Made by a program: the position numbers and the translations under genes. A DNA stretch of 64,000 bases from Chlorokybus atmophyticus (Eukaryota > Streptophyta > Chlorokybophyceae > Chlorokybales > Chlorokybaceae): assembly GCA_009103225.1 (NCBI GenBank), contig RHPI01001327.1, forward strand, positions 161,233-225,232. Reading direction: 5' to 3'. Below are positions 52,343-63,915 of the stretch, piece after piece. A model generated the notes under the pieces. It was not told the DNA's origin and searched no databases. It saw only the letters and a list, made by a program, of their open reading frames with translations. How positions within the stretch are numbered: the stretch's first letter is position 1; every line of letters begins with the position of its first letter.

Positions 52343-54295
52343 ATGGCGCTGCGCGTGATAGTGTTTCCAGTTTACAAGCGCCAATGGGCCTTTCTGGCCA
52401 TACCGCCACCTGTCAAGGGCTCGAAAACAGCTGTGGATCCGGCAACAATAGGCTTCCGCAGCCTCCTGCGAGAGCTTTCTGCTGTAAAGGATTGGTCCAC
52501 TCGCGCAGTTATCGCTGCTGATAGAATTTCCGCTAAGGTGCCTTTGATCACACTCAAGCATGCATGCATGCATGCATGCATGGCTGCTTGTTGGGTACAT
52601 GGGGTGAGGTATGCATGGCGTACTCAACAAGGATCCTGCGTAGGCAGAGCATATGTACTCTCAGCTTGGCACGGCACCAGAAGGATCTTGGAAGCATCGA
52701 ACATACAGGTATGGCTCAGCAACATAATGATGAACGCTAGCCAAGTCCATTGCTTCTGGTTAGCAAATCAAGCGTGACATTGTGGTGCAACAGCGCATGT
52801 AGATCTCATGCTGCCAGGAATGCAGGTTGATCCAGAAGCTGGTAGTGACGGCGAGGCCAGAGGAGCTGTTCCTGCGCTCTGTTTCAACAGATGCCCTTCA
52901 AGTAGAGCTTGTGTTTCCGTCCAGGTGGGTTAATCTCGATGGTACTTATCCTGGTTAAAATTGCTAGCAAAGTAAGCAGTCACCTGGGCTGAATGATTAC
53001 TTTAACAACAACAATGTGCTGTTCTGCAGCTTGCATCCGCGATTAGTGCGCAGGCGCGTGCGACTCCTGGCTTCACGGTATGGTGCAGTGCAACAATTAT
53101 GTGTTTGCACATTTCCGCATGTTCCGCATTGTGTTTGTGGTAACTGCCTAAATGATGGGGTAATCATCTAATGAGTCAGAGCGCCATGAATGCATCTTGC
53201 GCGCAGGTGTTTGCCATTTCATAGGTGGTGGTGTAAAGCAGATTTATATTTTGTCCCTGTGACATCTCTTGGTGCGGTGAGCACAGAATTTGTGTTGCTT
53301 GATTGCAACCCTCGCTCGCATCCTTGCAGCATTAACATCCGCGCCACTTAGTCCGGGAAAGCATTCATCAGCAGTGCAAGTTGACTGATTGTCATGTTGC
53401 AGATTCTGCCTGCGCCCAATGTGTTCTTATTTTGGAACTTGTATCGTGTCATCTCCCATTGGCGAGCATGGAGGGTATGCGGCGTTATTGTATAATCTTG
53501 GTGTACAGTCACCATGCATGCATGCACCTCAACCAAGTGTGTTCAACGCAAGTCTGCATTGCTTGCAGGGCAGCGAGTTTTTGTTGCGAATGTCACCCAA
53601 AGCAAAGCAGATAGCTGAAGCAAGCACCACAGACTCTCCCCAAGCCGACACCTCGTTGAAAGCCCAGCAAAGCGGAGATGAAGTCAGCACAGCACAATCT
53701 CCAGCAACACCCATACCTGCGGTATGTGATGGCATGTACACTTACATGAGCTGACCACTGATTGGCAACCAGGTTTATTCACAAATTATAAATACGCACT
53801 GCACAGCCAGTAGCGTCACACTGTCCATATCTTGTCCATGCGTTGTCCACTTTACCTTGAAATTATGCAAGAGGATGAAGACAAGTTATTGCTGTGGCCC
53901 TGTTTGACTCGCGCTCGCGTGTGTCTGTGTGATTTCCTGGTGGTTGGAGCATGCAAATCGATACAGGTAGTGTCGTGAATTGGGCATGAGCACACATCTA
54001 GCCCAGGCAGTCAGGTTTATCATGTGCAAACAACACGGCTCCATCGTAGCAGCACTGCCACTATGTGTGCGCATATGCGTGCCAGCTGGCACACATGTGT
54101 GCGTTGAAGGCAAGTGTAGCAGTACTCATCCTGACTGAACAATCACAGGTTGCTGCCCCAAGCGAGGAGCTGGAAGCGCTGGCGAAGCCCGCCGAGCGGT
54201 GGCATGCTGCTCTGAGTCGAGAGGAGCTTGAGGCCATTTGCAGCAAGTTTCAGATTGATATCAATGTAGCCAGCAGATGGCTTGGGCGGCAATAG
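52343..54295 (+). CDS. Mitochondrial K+/H+ exchange-related protein (Mit_KHE1 family)
   Basis: The family is linked to K+/H+ exchange across the inner mitochondrial membrane. The start, MALRVIVFPVYKRQWAFLA, has the family's characteristic opening. Exons join in phase: the RISAK end of exon 1; LGTAPEGSWKHRTYR; LIQKLVVTARPEELFLRSVS; the core LVFPSSLHPRLVRRRVRLLA; CLPFHRWWCKADLYFVPVTS; the hydrophobic segment ILPAPNVFLFWNLYRVISHW; and GSEFLLRMSPKAKQI. These blocks match the order seen in plant and fungal members (hydrophobic PxPN...FW then a SHW(R)A-type helix). After the core there is a Ser/Thr/Gln/Pro-rich linker and a last exon of 48 residues (ELEALAKPAERW ... ASRWLGRQ) that looks helical and is an extension beyond the usual end. 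The stop is TAG 54295. The (GCAT)n stretch at 52557-52580 is intronic. Confidence 0.87.
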
Positions 54296-54943
54296 GCGGT
54301 AGGTAATTGGTCATGCACTCTCAGCACTGTTGTGTCGCACTGTCTGCAGCAACTTGGTCTCTAGTGTTTCGGGCATGGTTGCCGCCGCATCTATTGTTGC
54401 TATTGTGCCTTCACGGTTAGCAGTAGATGCAACATTACTTGGTAGGTATGTTCTGTTGGACAGCTCGCGTTTGGATGGCCTATCCAGCGCATGTGATGAG
54501 TGTTTGCGGCTTGGTGATTAAGTCTCCCTAAATCGGCACCAGAACACATGTTTGTATGGCTTCTATCTGTTGGTGTGCACAGGATTAAAAAGATGCGAAC
54601 TATTGTGATCAGTCTTTCACGCCACAATGGGTTGATTTGTACATAGGCACAACCTTGGTGCGCCATCTATGCATTATCACTTTGTAGACTCACAACACAG
54701 TGCGCAGAAGCACAGTTCATAATTCTTGGGAATTGCTAGAACGTTTGCACAATACAACCAAGCTAGGTGGACTTCTTTCTTTTCAAGCCATGCCTGAACC
54801 TCACCGATAAGGAGAGAATACTGTGAAAGGTACAGAGTGTGAAGGCGAGCAGGTGTACTGTGGTCAGAAGGGGAGCGGAAAAGGTAGTCGAGTGCAGTGC
54901 ATAGAGTGAACTAAGAGATCTCCATGCCTTCCGGCTGCTTCCC

Positions 54944-54976
54944 GCATCACTCAGAGTGATTCACTCTGAGTGATGC
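54944..54976. repeat. Perfect palindrome, 16-bp arms, single T centre
   Basis: Left arm GCATCACTCAGAGTGA (54944-54959), spacer T (54960), right arm TCACTCTGAGTGATGC (54961-54976). The arms are exact reverse complements. It lies about 120 bases upstream of the Rpc31 start codon. Confidence 0.9.
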
Positions 54977-55096
54977 GCCATATTCTTCCCGTCCATGCGC
55001 ACGACAGCGACAGCAGTAGCCGTCACAGCATTGGCGAGCATTAAGCAGCAGTCCTGAGCTGCCTGGAGGCGGCGGCGGTGGTGGCGGCGGGCCGAG

Positions 55097-57426
55097 ATGG
55101 CATGGCGGGGCGGAGGGCGAGGTGGAAGGGGGAGGGGGAGGGGCCGGGGCGGGCCCATGATTGTTGCCCGCGACGACGACGGCAGCATCCTGCCGTTCGC
55201 CAAGCAGGACGGTCCGCCGCCCCTGTTCCCGGTAACACATGCTACATGCACTCAGAACCCCTAAGCCTGAAAGTTCACAGAGCACATAGTTCAAGTTGAA
55301 GTTGCAGTATATTTTAGACATTGTCCTAAGTCATTGACTTAGGACAATGTCTAAAAAGTTGGACGTGCGCAATAGCCGTCGTTGCATGCAAATCCACAAA
55401 CGCACGCGTACAGGTACAGAGTAACCTTTTACACACATGTCACATGCACGTTGTCCCTGGCCACAATGTGCATGCATTGACTACTTGAAGTTTACTAGTT
55501 ACAAGCACATGCATACCACTACCAACACGCTGGTATGCACGCATGCTTCACATATAGTTCGCCCAAAACGTGCATGCAGGCTTACACACGAAAACGATTA
55601 CACACAAGCACACACAAACCCACACACGCACGTGTGTGTGCACGCGCGCATGCATACACACAAAAAGGTGAACTGTTGTCCTTGCAACAGCCGGTTGAGC
55701 TTCCGCCCATCCCAGAGGTGTCGGCTGAAGAAGAGAAGCTGCTTGCAAAGCGGCGGGCGCTGATGTCCGCCTGGCGCCACTCCCCTTACTACCTCCAGAC
55801 TCCCAAAGTCAAGGCGGGTGGGTGCGCAAACAATTAAACGGTGTTTCATGTGCGTTGCATGTTAGCTGACTTATAATCTTATGCACTGCGCATATGCGCA
55901 TACACGCATGTGTGCATGGGCACGAACACCCGTGCGCATTTGCTTTATACTACGTTATATGCGTTGTGTTGTGCATGCATGCGCACGTGTATCTTGTTCA
56001 CTGCCGTTCTTTGTTTCTCATGTTCACAGTGACTTGTGTTGCACAGTTGGTGTTGCGGCGGATATCGAGCGCTATAGCGACCGTTATCGAGCCCATCCCG
56101 ATGCAAAGCGTGTGCAGCTGTCCGCTGTGATGCTTCTTGACGCCGCACACTTCCCCGCAGAACTGCTGACAGGTTTGTTTGTGTGTACTGCTGTTGTATG
56201 TTGACAGGTTTGTAAGAACATGAACAACAAATCATCAACACCTGTGCTTACTGTCTGGACTCACACACATAACATCTCATGGGGAGAATTTCACACACAC
56301 GTATACACATTTGCTAGGTGCAAAGCAGGCTACTGTGAAAGACACTTCTGCAATCTGGCGGGCGGGAATATCTGAGACGCAAGGTGAGGTTTGAGTTTGA
56401 GTATGTGTTTTATATCTTTGTGCCATTTCTGCCCTGTTTTGCAGAAAGTGTGCTGCCGGCTGTGATTCATTTTGGCTGTGGAGGCAAGCATTGCATGCAG
56501 GCGTTGTGTTGATATGTGCACATCTGTGTTCTTACAGAAATGCAAAGGCTGGAAAGGCTTGCAAGGCTTGAAGCTAAGCTTGAGAAAGAAGGAGGGGAGC
56601 GCAAGCCGGTATGTCATCTGTTGACGGCCACGGTTGCACAGTTGTTATACAACACCATCATGATGCAGCCTTTGACAACACAAAAAGCAATGATGTAACA
56701 TGCATAACAGCGTAACACTGGAACAGTGTAACAACACGTATGTGTTATGCGTATGAATTAAGCATAGCTGTGGTGCTGAGTTTGTGCACCCTTTTGTTCA
56801 GTCATTAGCGCTCTTGTGCGTAAGTTTATTGCGTTGTTTGAGCTGTATCACAACATTGTCTTTTGCTCTGGTGCAAAGAAGCGAGAAAAGTACACGTGCA
56901 TGGCAGGAGGAAGGCAAGGACAAAGAGAAAGAAGGTGGCGAAGGAGATGATGATGATGAGGCTGTGGTCGAGGAGGAGGAGGACTTTGGTGATGATGACT
57001 ATGCTCAGGTGCTGATGTTTGTGTATATACATTTAGATGCCCTCTTGTCAGTTGGGAACCGCACACAGCATCCAGCATACACATACTCGAGTGTCTTTGG
57101 ATGGCATCGGCACTGATATGTCACATATGACAATGCAGATATACGGCTATGACGATGATGATGAGTACCCCGAGAATGACTTTGGAGGCGAGGACGGTAT
57201 GTTGCGCATGTCAAGTTGCTGTTGTGATTGATGTCGTGCCATTGGTTGGTTCTTGCATGCCCCCACCAACTCCTTAAGTCGACAGTATGCTCATGTACTT
57301 TTCTGCCACAGCAGAAAACTCCCATTGCCAACATCCGTACTTTACATCCTGCAACTATGGCTTCAATTTTGTCCTAAACTAGTCTCGATGCAACTCGTTT
57401 GTTTTGCAGAGGGCCCCACATTCTGA
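55097..57426 (+). CDS. RPC31: DNA-directed RNA polymerase III subunit of the Rpc31/RPC7 type
   Basis: A Pol III-specific subunit of the heterotrimer that helps promoter-dependent initiation at tRNA and 5S genes, nuclear. Exon 1 (55097-55230) encodes the Arg/Gly-rich start MAWRGGGRGGRGRG and PMIVARDDDGSILPF. Then PVELPPIPEVSAEEEKLLAK, the conserved WRHSPYYLQTP, VGVAADIERYSDRYRAHPDA, HFPAELLTGAKQATV, a Leu/Arg/Glu coiled segment MQRLERLARLEAKLEKEGG, and a strongly acidic tail (DDDDEAVVEEEEDFGDDDY, GYDDDDEYPENDFGGEDE) ending GPTF and TGA at 57426. The acidic C-terminus with alternating Y/D blocks is diagnostic. All visible introns join in phase. The intron after RKP contains the 41-base sequence also seen beside the gap at 46618. 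Confidence 0.9.
55312..55356. repeat. Perfect palindrome, 22-bp arms, single T centre
   Basis: Left arm 55312-55333 (TTTTAGACATTG ... AAGTCA), spacer T at 55334, right arm 55335-55356 (TGACTTAGG ... TCTAAAA), an exact reverse complement over 22 bases. It lies in the first intron of RPC31. Confidence 0.92.
56727..56767 (+). repeat. 41-base sequence duplicated at 46618-46658
   Basis: An exact 41-base match, same strand, beginning TGTAACAACACGTATG and ending AAGCATAG. It lies in an RPC31 intron. The other copy is directly at the right edge of the N gap, and both matches stop at AAGCATAG. Confidence 0.85.
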
Positions 57427-58474
57427 GTTGACAGAAAGGGTTATGAGGTGTCCTTGACGAAGTTATTTTTTGGCATCATGCATCCTTTAGCAGGCATCTG
57501 CTGGTAAGTGTTGACACATTTGTGCAAACCACAACATGACGCAAGTGGACCTTCTTTTCACTTTGCTGTAGGTGCTTGGTTGATACACGGCAAGGCAGGC
57601 CAGTGTATTTCCACAACTTTTTTGGCAGTTCCTCGCTGCCAGTCAGTTACAGATGGCACCACGACAGGAGAGCCCCGGGTCAAGATGTGCTGATTCAGAG
57701 ACTGGATGTCCAACGAGCAAAGCCGGTTCATCATGCAATCATGGGATGCATGATACTACATGATGACAGTCGGCAATTATTTGCACACTACCTTATTGCT
57801 ACGTGTGTACAGCTGTTGGGTGCGGTGTAATATATGTTACGTTCTTGTTTGGTGCCATCTAGCATTGCTTTTAGTTGCATTGCATCTGGCGGTTATGCGG
57901 CTGCGCTGATGGCACGTTATGTGTTGCAGTACACTCAAAGGAATACAAGGTATTCATGCGCAATGTAAATGCGACCAGAAGTGTGCTCGCTGCAGGCGCA
58001 TATTACACGTACAACAATAACACAGCACGTCCACTCGGCGACTAAGTTGACTGACGTTTTCACAACTTGCTCCTATGACGGCCTTGTCCGACGTGGCAGT
58101 GCTCTTGGCGCGAGGCCTACGCAGCTGATGCGCGCTAGCTTGCTAGCACTCATAGTTCAATTGTCATGTGCCTTCGCATTGTGTTTGCTTTGGGTTTGCG
58201 TCGTTGTTAGCGTTATGGCTTTGACAGTGGGACCTTGTGACCGTTTGACATAATACATATACATAGAGAGAGAGATTAGTGCATAAAAAAAAGAAATGTA
58301 AATCAACCACACGTGAAGGTCGGTTATATATACGGTCCGAATCCTGCCAGCATGGGTCATGGGTCGCTCATTGTAACTTATAGCTACGTTAATCAAGTGC
58401 ATTATTACCTATAAAACTATCCCTTCTACTACTACTACTACTATTAATACCACTACTACCGTATGCAATTGTTA
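57427..58474. other. Spacer with no recognised gene
   Basis: An open frame at 57576-57830 has a weakly WW-like start (VDTRQGRPVYFHNFF) but no second signature Trp and no supporting exon. A (CTA)n microsatellite lies at about 58428-58460 and a GAGA tract at 58265-58275. Confidence 0.4.
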
Positions 58475-58897
58475 CACCATAGTATCAATGAACAATATCA
58501 GTCAAACCGTTATGACAGTGCTGAGAGTGGTACCACTCTGCTACAGCGATAATGCTGCGATTGTTGATGTTTTGCGCAACCTAACGTGCCAAATATAGCT
58601 CGCTTGCTGTACAGAGCGCGCGCAGACACACGCGCTTCTCGGCTTCCACCTCAAAACGTGCATGTGCCTGTGCGTCGTCATCGCCGAGGCAGACAGGCAC
58701 AGCAGGCGCCCTGCAGACGGCGGCGGCGGTGGCGGCGGCAGCGCAAAGCGACGACAGCGGTGGAGGAGGAGGAAGAACGGCTACACATTGCCAGCGCCGC
58801 CTTTAATCACATCCTCTGGGCCTGGGCTGCAAGCGCTGCTACCCGAGGCTCCCCGAGGCTGGACTGCCTGCTGCGGCGGCTGTGGATCAGCCCCCCT
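58475..58897 (+). repeat. Dispersed repeat, copy A
   Basis: Matches 63552-63895 in the same orientation with scattered substitutions and short indels. Shared landmarks: CACCAT, ATGAACAATATC, GTTATGACAGTGCTGAGA, GGTACCACTCTGC, AGCTCGCTTG, GTACAGAGCGCG, AACGTGCATGTGCCT, a (CGG)n core and CTGGGCTGCAAGCGCTGC. Copy A is longer because of a GGAGGAGGAAGAACGG insert and other indels. No coding frame is conserved between the copies. Confidence 0.85.
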
Positions 58898-59552
58898 TCC
58901 ACCTCAGCTCATCCAATAGCGGCAGGTAGACCTAGGCGCAGCAAGTCATTGTGCGTACTGCTTGCATCAAGGTCGAGAGTAGATGTCCGCCAGTGTCGCT
59001 GATGTGAGAGGCATTGATCATGTCGTTCGTGCATGTGTGTGGTCTGTGCATTCAGTGTACGTTCACATGCTTACATCCTCCCATCAGTCATGTGCAGCAA
59101 GTTAAACACCGTTCTTTTGTTGCATGCAACTTACACAAACACATGAGCACGTACACACACGCAAAAGTGTCGGAAGTGTCACAGACAAAGAACTGGAGAC
59201 TGGTTGAACTTGACCCCTCGCATCTTCCAATGTGTTGCAGGATTGGACTTTAGCTTCAACAACTAGCAGCTACAATAGCAGCAGGCTGAAAGTCTGCAGA
59301 CCAAGCTGATCCGTGGTGAGTGACTTGCTTGCTTGGAGATTGTGGAGCAGGTTGTTGAATGCGAGCACATGATTCTGAAGCGCACAGCTAGCACAATGCG
59401 CCACAGCAGGGAATCGGTGCACTACAGCGACAGTTGAAGCCGTAGGTGGGCCAGAGCATTGGAGTCACCTACCTCTTGGTTTCCGCTACTTTTTGTGATA
59501 CCTACCGCAACGGCTGCTTTGCATACCTCAGTAATCAGCCCAGGACTGACTG

Positions 59553-62500
59553 ATGGCAACATTTACGTTGTGCATTGCGTGCGTGACTGCTTGCGGTGCA
59601 TCTGGTGATCATGCTAAGATCTCTGCGTCAATGCCAATGCCGCGTGTACCACTGCTCCTACTAGGAGTTGGGAAAGAGAGAGTGCGCGTGATGGCAGCCA
59701 CTGCTTCTGCGCGGCCAGGCCTCTTCCTCACCAGTGGTGACCTGCAAGCTTTTCTAGTTGACTTGCATCCGAGATACGGAGAATACACGAATGCGCTATG
59801 GGAGGAAGGATATAAGAGTGTTCACAGCTTGAGCTTGGCTCCTGTGGACGAGCTTACGAGCTTGGGCATCAGCAAGCCGGATGCCAGGGACATCACTGCA
59901 GCAGCCCACCTTGTATCGCGCTATCGGCTGCCTTCGCCTGTTAACAGTAAGTCACTCTTTGTTGACGAACACTGTGCATGTGATTTGTAGCATCTCGAAG
60001 AGGTAGAGTTGCGCATGCGATAGGCAAGAGGTGACCACTCAGCTCATTGCCCGCAAACCATTAGTAACTACTCAATGCATAGAGGGTACAAGTATTGTGG
60101 TCTGTTTGTGCCAGCTGTCAACACTGCCAAGTAGGATTCTTGTCGACAGAGTGATCAGTTTTACAGTTAACGAGTTAACATGCTTACTGGCCCTGTTTGC
60201 ACCCATGCAATGACGCTTTGCATGCTTTGACATCTTGCGGTTGTATGCAGGATCGTTGATGTCCGTTAGTTCAGGCTGGGTGTACAGGCAGCTTGTGGAG
60301 GCGGACTTGGTGACAGTGCTTCCACACTTGCACTTCGGGGGCTCTGAGCAGCCTAGAGGTTTTGACCTCTCTGAGGTTAGGCGTGCCTTTGCACAGTTAT
60401 GGCAATTGCGGCATGCCGGCTTTCTAACGCGCTCCGCGGTGCAAGATGAGCTCGTCGCAGCGCAAAGTCAGCCAGTTTATCAAGCGTTTGCAACTCTCAT
60501 TGAAGACATCATGTCGGTGATCAATGAGAACAATGCGCGAGGGGAATGCGTGCTCAACAGGCAGAGCCGGCCTGATACAAGTTTGAATTTTGTTGCTCAC
60601 GACGTCTTGTGGTCAAAACAGGTGCGCCACATCTTGTAGCCGGCTGTACTGAATGACACAAACTTACAAGCACTTTTGTATGTCACTAGTTTAAAAATGA
60701 CAACCTGTTCAAGGACGTCGAGTTCATCCTTGAGTATAAGAAGTCCCTCAGCGAGCACGACGTGAAATGGGGGTAAGTGCCTGAGCAAGCGGGGTGTCTA
60801 GACTGTTCAAGTACACTGTTACCGCTTGAGACACGGCATTCACGAGCCGCACATGCCTTTGCTTGCAGCCTTGCTCAAGCGCTTAAGGGCGTGTCGCGCA
60901 AGCGTACATCTACACAAGTAGCTGTGCAACCTCCCTTTCCCTTTGCCGTCTGCAGCAGCAGCCAGATTGTGACTGCGCTGGGCAAGTTCGAGGGCGAGAC
61001 ACCGCGCGTCGTTCGCTCACAGGTCATGCCACTGTTTGCTCAAGTGCTACCCGACGGTCGGTACTTGTTAGACGGCACGTCGTCGGGATACAAGGTGCGC
61101 ATAGGATGCTGTTTACTGCATGGTGTATTCGGTTGTCGCCTGCACTTGCACTTACAGCATATGTGCAACGTATCCAGGACTTGGTGTTCCTTTGCTACAT
61201 AGCCGCCAAGGACGTCATGGAGGCTTGTGCAAGCGCCAAGGATGAAGACTTCTTTCATCCCGGTGCGTGATTGTGTATGAACAATCTGAACTTGTTAGTC
61301 ATTGACTAGACTTTCTCCCCTTCAGGTCATGCTGTCACCTTGAAGTGTGGCGCTGGCGACAACATGTCCCTGGAGGTGGTTGGAGTGGCTGATAGACCCC
61401 GCGTGGCTGGCGGGGTCTACTTTGTGAAGGTTGCTGCATCAAGTACAGCCGCAGCGACCCACGTGCTCAAGATCGCTCCGCACCAAGAGTATCTGAACAG
61501 CCGCAAGCAGCTGTGCCTAGATGTTGGGCACTTGCAACAGGTCAACAGTTTTACTACCATCGTTGTCAATGTACATTCTCTATAGCAACTCAACTAGAAT
61601 GTTCTTACCCCCCTCCNCCCCCCCTTTGAGTCCAAACAACAAGCACGTTTAACGTTTGCACGCCTTTGTGCACACAGGTGCAGCGCGAGATTGCAGTGCT
61701 GCGACACATCGGCGCGCATGACATGGAGGGGTTGCCGCAATTTGTTGCAGCAGGCAGCCTCGTCAGCTGCAGTCAGGCGCCCCGCATGGAAGGTGCGGCC
61801 GCTGTGTTGACAACCAAGTTTGGCCAACCGCTTGTGACAGATGGCGGCAAGCTGCCCATCCTTGACATGAAGGACTTGCAGCAACTTGCTGCTGACATCT
61901 TGGAGGTCCTGCTTTTCTTGCAGGTACAGTATCGCAAGTGGTGCTTTGTCTCCAGTCCGCATGGTTGGAGTGTGTGTGCACGTGTGCAAGCTTGCAGCGG
62001 AACACTTCACCCAGCCTCTCTTCCAGTCTAAATGCTTGTTACCCACTCGTGTGTTTTATGCTTTGAGTAGGGCAAGGGCGTGCAGCACAACGACCTATGC
62101 CCGGAGAACATCGCTGTCCGTGTGCGTGATGCTCGTGCCCGATATGGGCTCTTCGATTTTGGCGGTGCGACGTGCATGGCAGCAGAAGTAGAAGACGCAC
62201 TCTTCGCGCGGTATCTATACAGCTCTTGGATGTGGATCTCGGTGGGGTTTACTGAGTATTATGGGGATTGCGAGTCCCTAGTGTACACCCTGCTGGCTCT
62301 GTCTGGGCCCGTGCACACGCCTTTGCCCTGGGCGTATGCTGCGCAGCAACGCGACATCAAGAGCCTTCGCGAACTTCGTTGGGCCATGCTCACAGCTGGT
62401 ACGGCTGGCAATGCCGTCATGCGCACGTGGCCCTCAGCGCTGCGCGCCTTCGCCGACGGGGTGTTTGCGAGCGCTGAGACATTGAAGCCGTTGGCCATGC

Positions 62501-62742
62501 TAGATTGGCTTTCAGCGTTGCAAGCTTCGCTCGCCTCCTATGATGCGTCCTTGAAGAGCATGCGGGTGGTTCCTGCAAGAGCCACCTCTGATGACGCATC
62601 CCTTGGTATGTGGAGTGGTTATGCTGTTGACTTGGAGTTCACGTTGAGAACAATGGCAACACACGTCTCCTTCGCGCAGCTGCCTAGGCACTACGAGGAG
62701 AATTGCACACGCTCTAGGCAGGTGGGCGGCACACAACAGTGA
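59553..62742 (+). CDS. SAM domain / PD-(D/E)XK-like / protein-kinase-like fusion protein
   Basis: Eight exons join in phase: 59553-59946, 60251-60621, 60690-60772, 60869-61094, 61178-61262, 61326-61540, 61678-61923, 62071-62742. The start is ATG 59553 (763 residues) or ATG 59691 (717 residues; numbering below uses this). Residues about 15-82 form a SAM domain (LTSGDLQAFLVDL ... LTSLGISKPDARDI). Residues about 190-240 contain RPDTSL, then DVEFILEYKK and LAQALKG: PD at 193-194 and ExK at 224-226 fit a restriction-nuclease-fold core. Residues about 340-600 are kinase-like: Lys389 in HVLKIAP, Glu416 in QREIAVL, catalytic loop HNDLCPEN (Asp502, Asn507), FDFG (Asp523) and a DCESLVYTLL helix like CK1-type kinases. 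Kinase assignment is good; nuclease assignment is tentative. Nuclease-kinase pairings are known in Crinkler-type effectors, but no Crinkler N-terminus is seen. Confidence 0.72.
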
Positions 62743-63551
62743 AAGAGCCGCGAACCCTCTTGCCATTGCAGAGCAAGGCCTCATGGGGGTATTGCTGGCG
62801 GAGGTGGGTTGGATGGCGGCGGGGTTGGGGGCAACAGGGAAACTATAAGGCAGTACTCAACGCAAGGAGGCCCACTACGTGCGGCTCGAGGGGAAAGTTG
62901 CCAGCTGCAACGCCTCAACCGCTAGGTGAGCCAGAGGCGTGCGTGCAAGGCTGCGTTTGTGGATGTGAGGCTGCGTGTGCGTGCGTGCGCGCGTGCTTTT
63001 GTGCACTGTGTGCGAGGGCTTGCATGCGAGTGATGTGAGCAGAAGTCTTCAATCTGCATGTGCCCTGATGTAGCGTCTTCCCAGGTTGGAGGTCATGCGA
63101 GCACTTCCAGCGACTGCATGATGGAGGAAGAGCTGTGCTTCGCTGATGGCAACCACGCCAACCGCTGCGCAGTGTGTGGCTGATTGTGTGTTCTTGTACA
63201 GTGATACTTCTGTGTGCATGTGCTTGTTGTGTAGCATACTCGTAATGCTTTGCTACAAGCTAGGTGCAGTGTGTAGTACGACAGACATGCCTCTTGTGTG
63301 TATTGTTCGTAGACAGGCACAACTTGTGCCTCTACTCTATTGGGTATCGATGTACGGATGTTGCAACAGCCATACAAGTCATGCACCACGCCAATGGTAA
63401 CGAAGGAACCCCCTCAAGTTGCACAGCCAAACTGACTGCAAGCTTGGTGTGGCGTCCCATACACACCTCATCAGCAGCTCGGTTGCCACTGGTCTAGCGT
63501 CCCAGCATGGCGGACCTGAAGAGTATTAAAGCTGATAAGCAACTGGAGTGA

Positions 63552-63895
63552 CACCATAATACCAATGAACAATATCGATCAAAACGTTATGACAGTGCTG
63601 AGAAGTGGTACCACTCTGCCACAGCGATAATGCTGTGATTGTTGATGTACGTTTTGCGCAATCTAACATGCTAAATTTAGCTCGCTTGTTGTACAGAGCG
63701 CGCAGACACACCTCAAACGTGCATGTGCCTATGCGTCGACGAGGCCGAGGCAGAGCAGGCGCCTGCAGACGGCGGCGGCGGTGGAGGAGCCGGAACGGCT
63801 ACGCCAGCGCCGTTTTTCATGATATCCTCTCGAGCCTGGGCTGCAAGCGCTGCTACCCCAGGCTAGACTGCCTGCTGCTGCGGTGGCTGCAGATC
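63552..63895 (+). repeat. Dispersed repeat, copy B
   Basis: The second copy of the 58475-58897 repeat, in the same orientation, starting 5077 bases further on. It runs into poly-C at 63896, at a point where copy A has ATCAGCCCCCC. Confidence 0.85.
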
Positions 63896-63915
63896 CCCCC
63901 CCCCCCCCCCCCCCG

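Noticed and set aside
57576-57830. A possible WW-domain gene (VDTRQGRPVYFHNFF)
   Set aside because: Only one of the two signature tryptophans could be present, no in-phase neighbouring exon was found, and codon composition looks like spacer.
58586-59002. Arg-rich open frame over dispersed repeat copy A
   Set aside because: The frame is not conserved in copy B and derives from a (CGG)n core.
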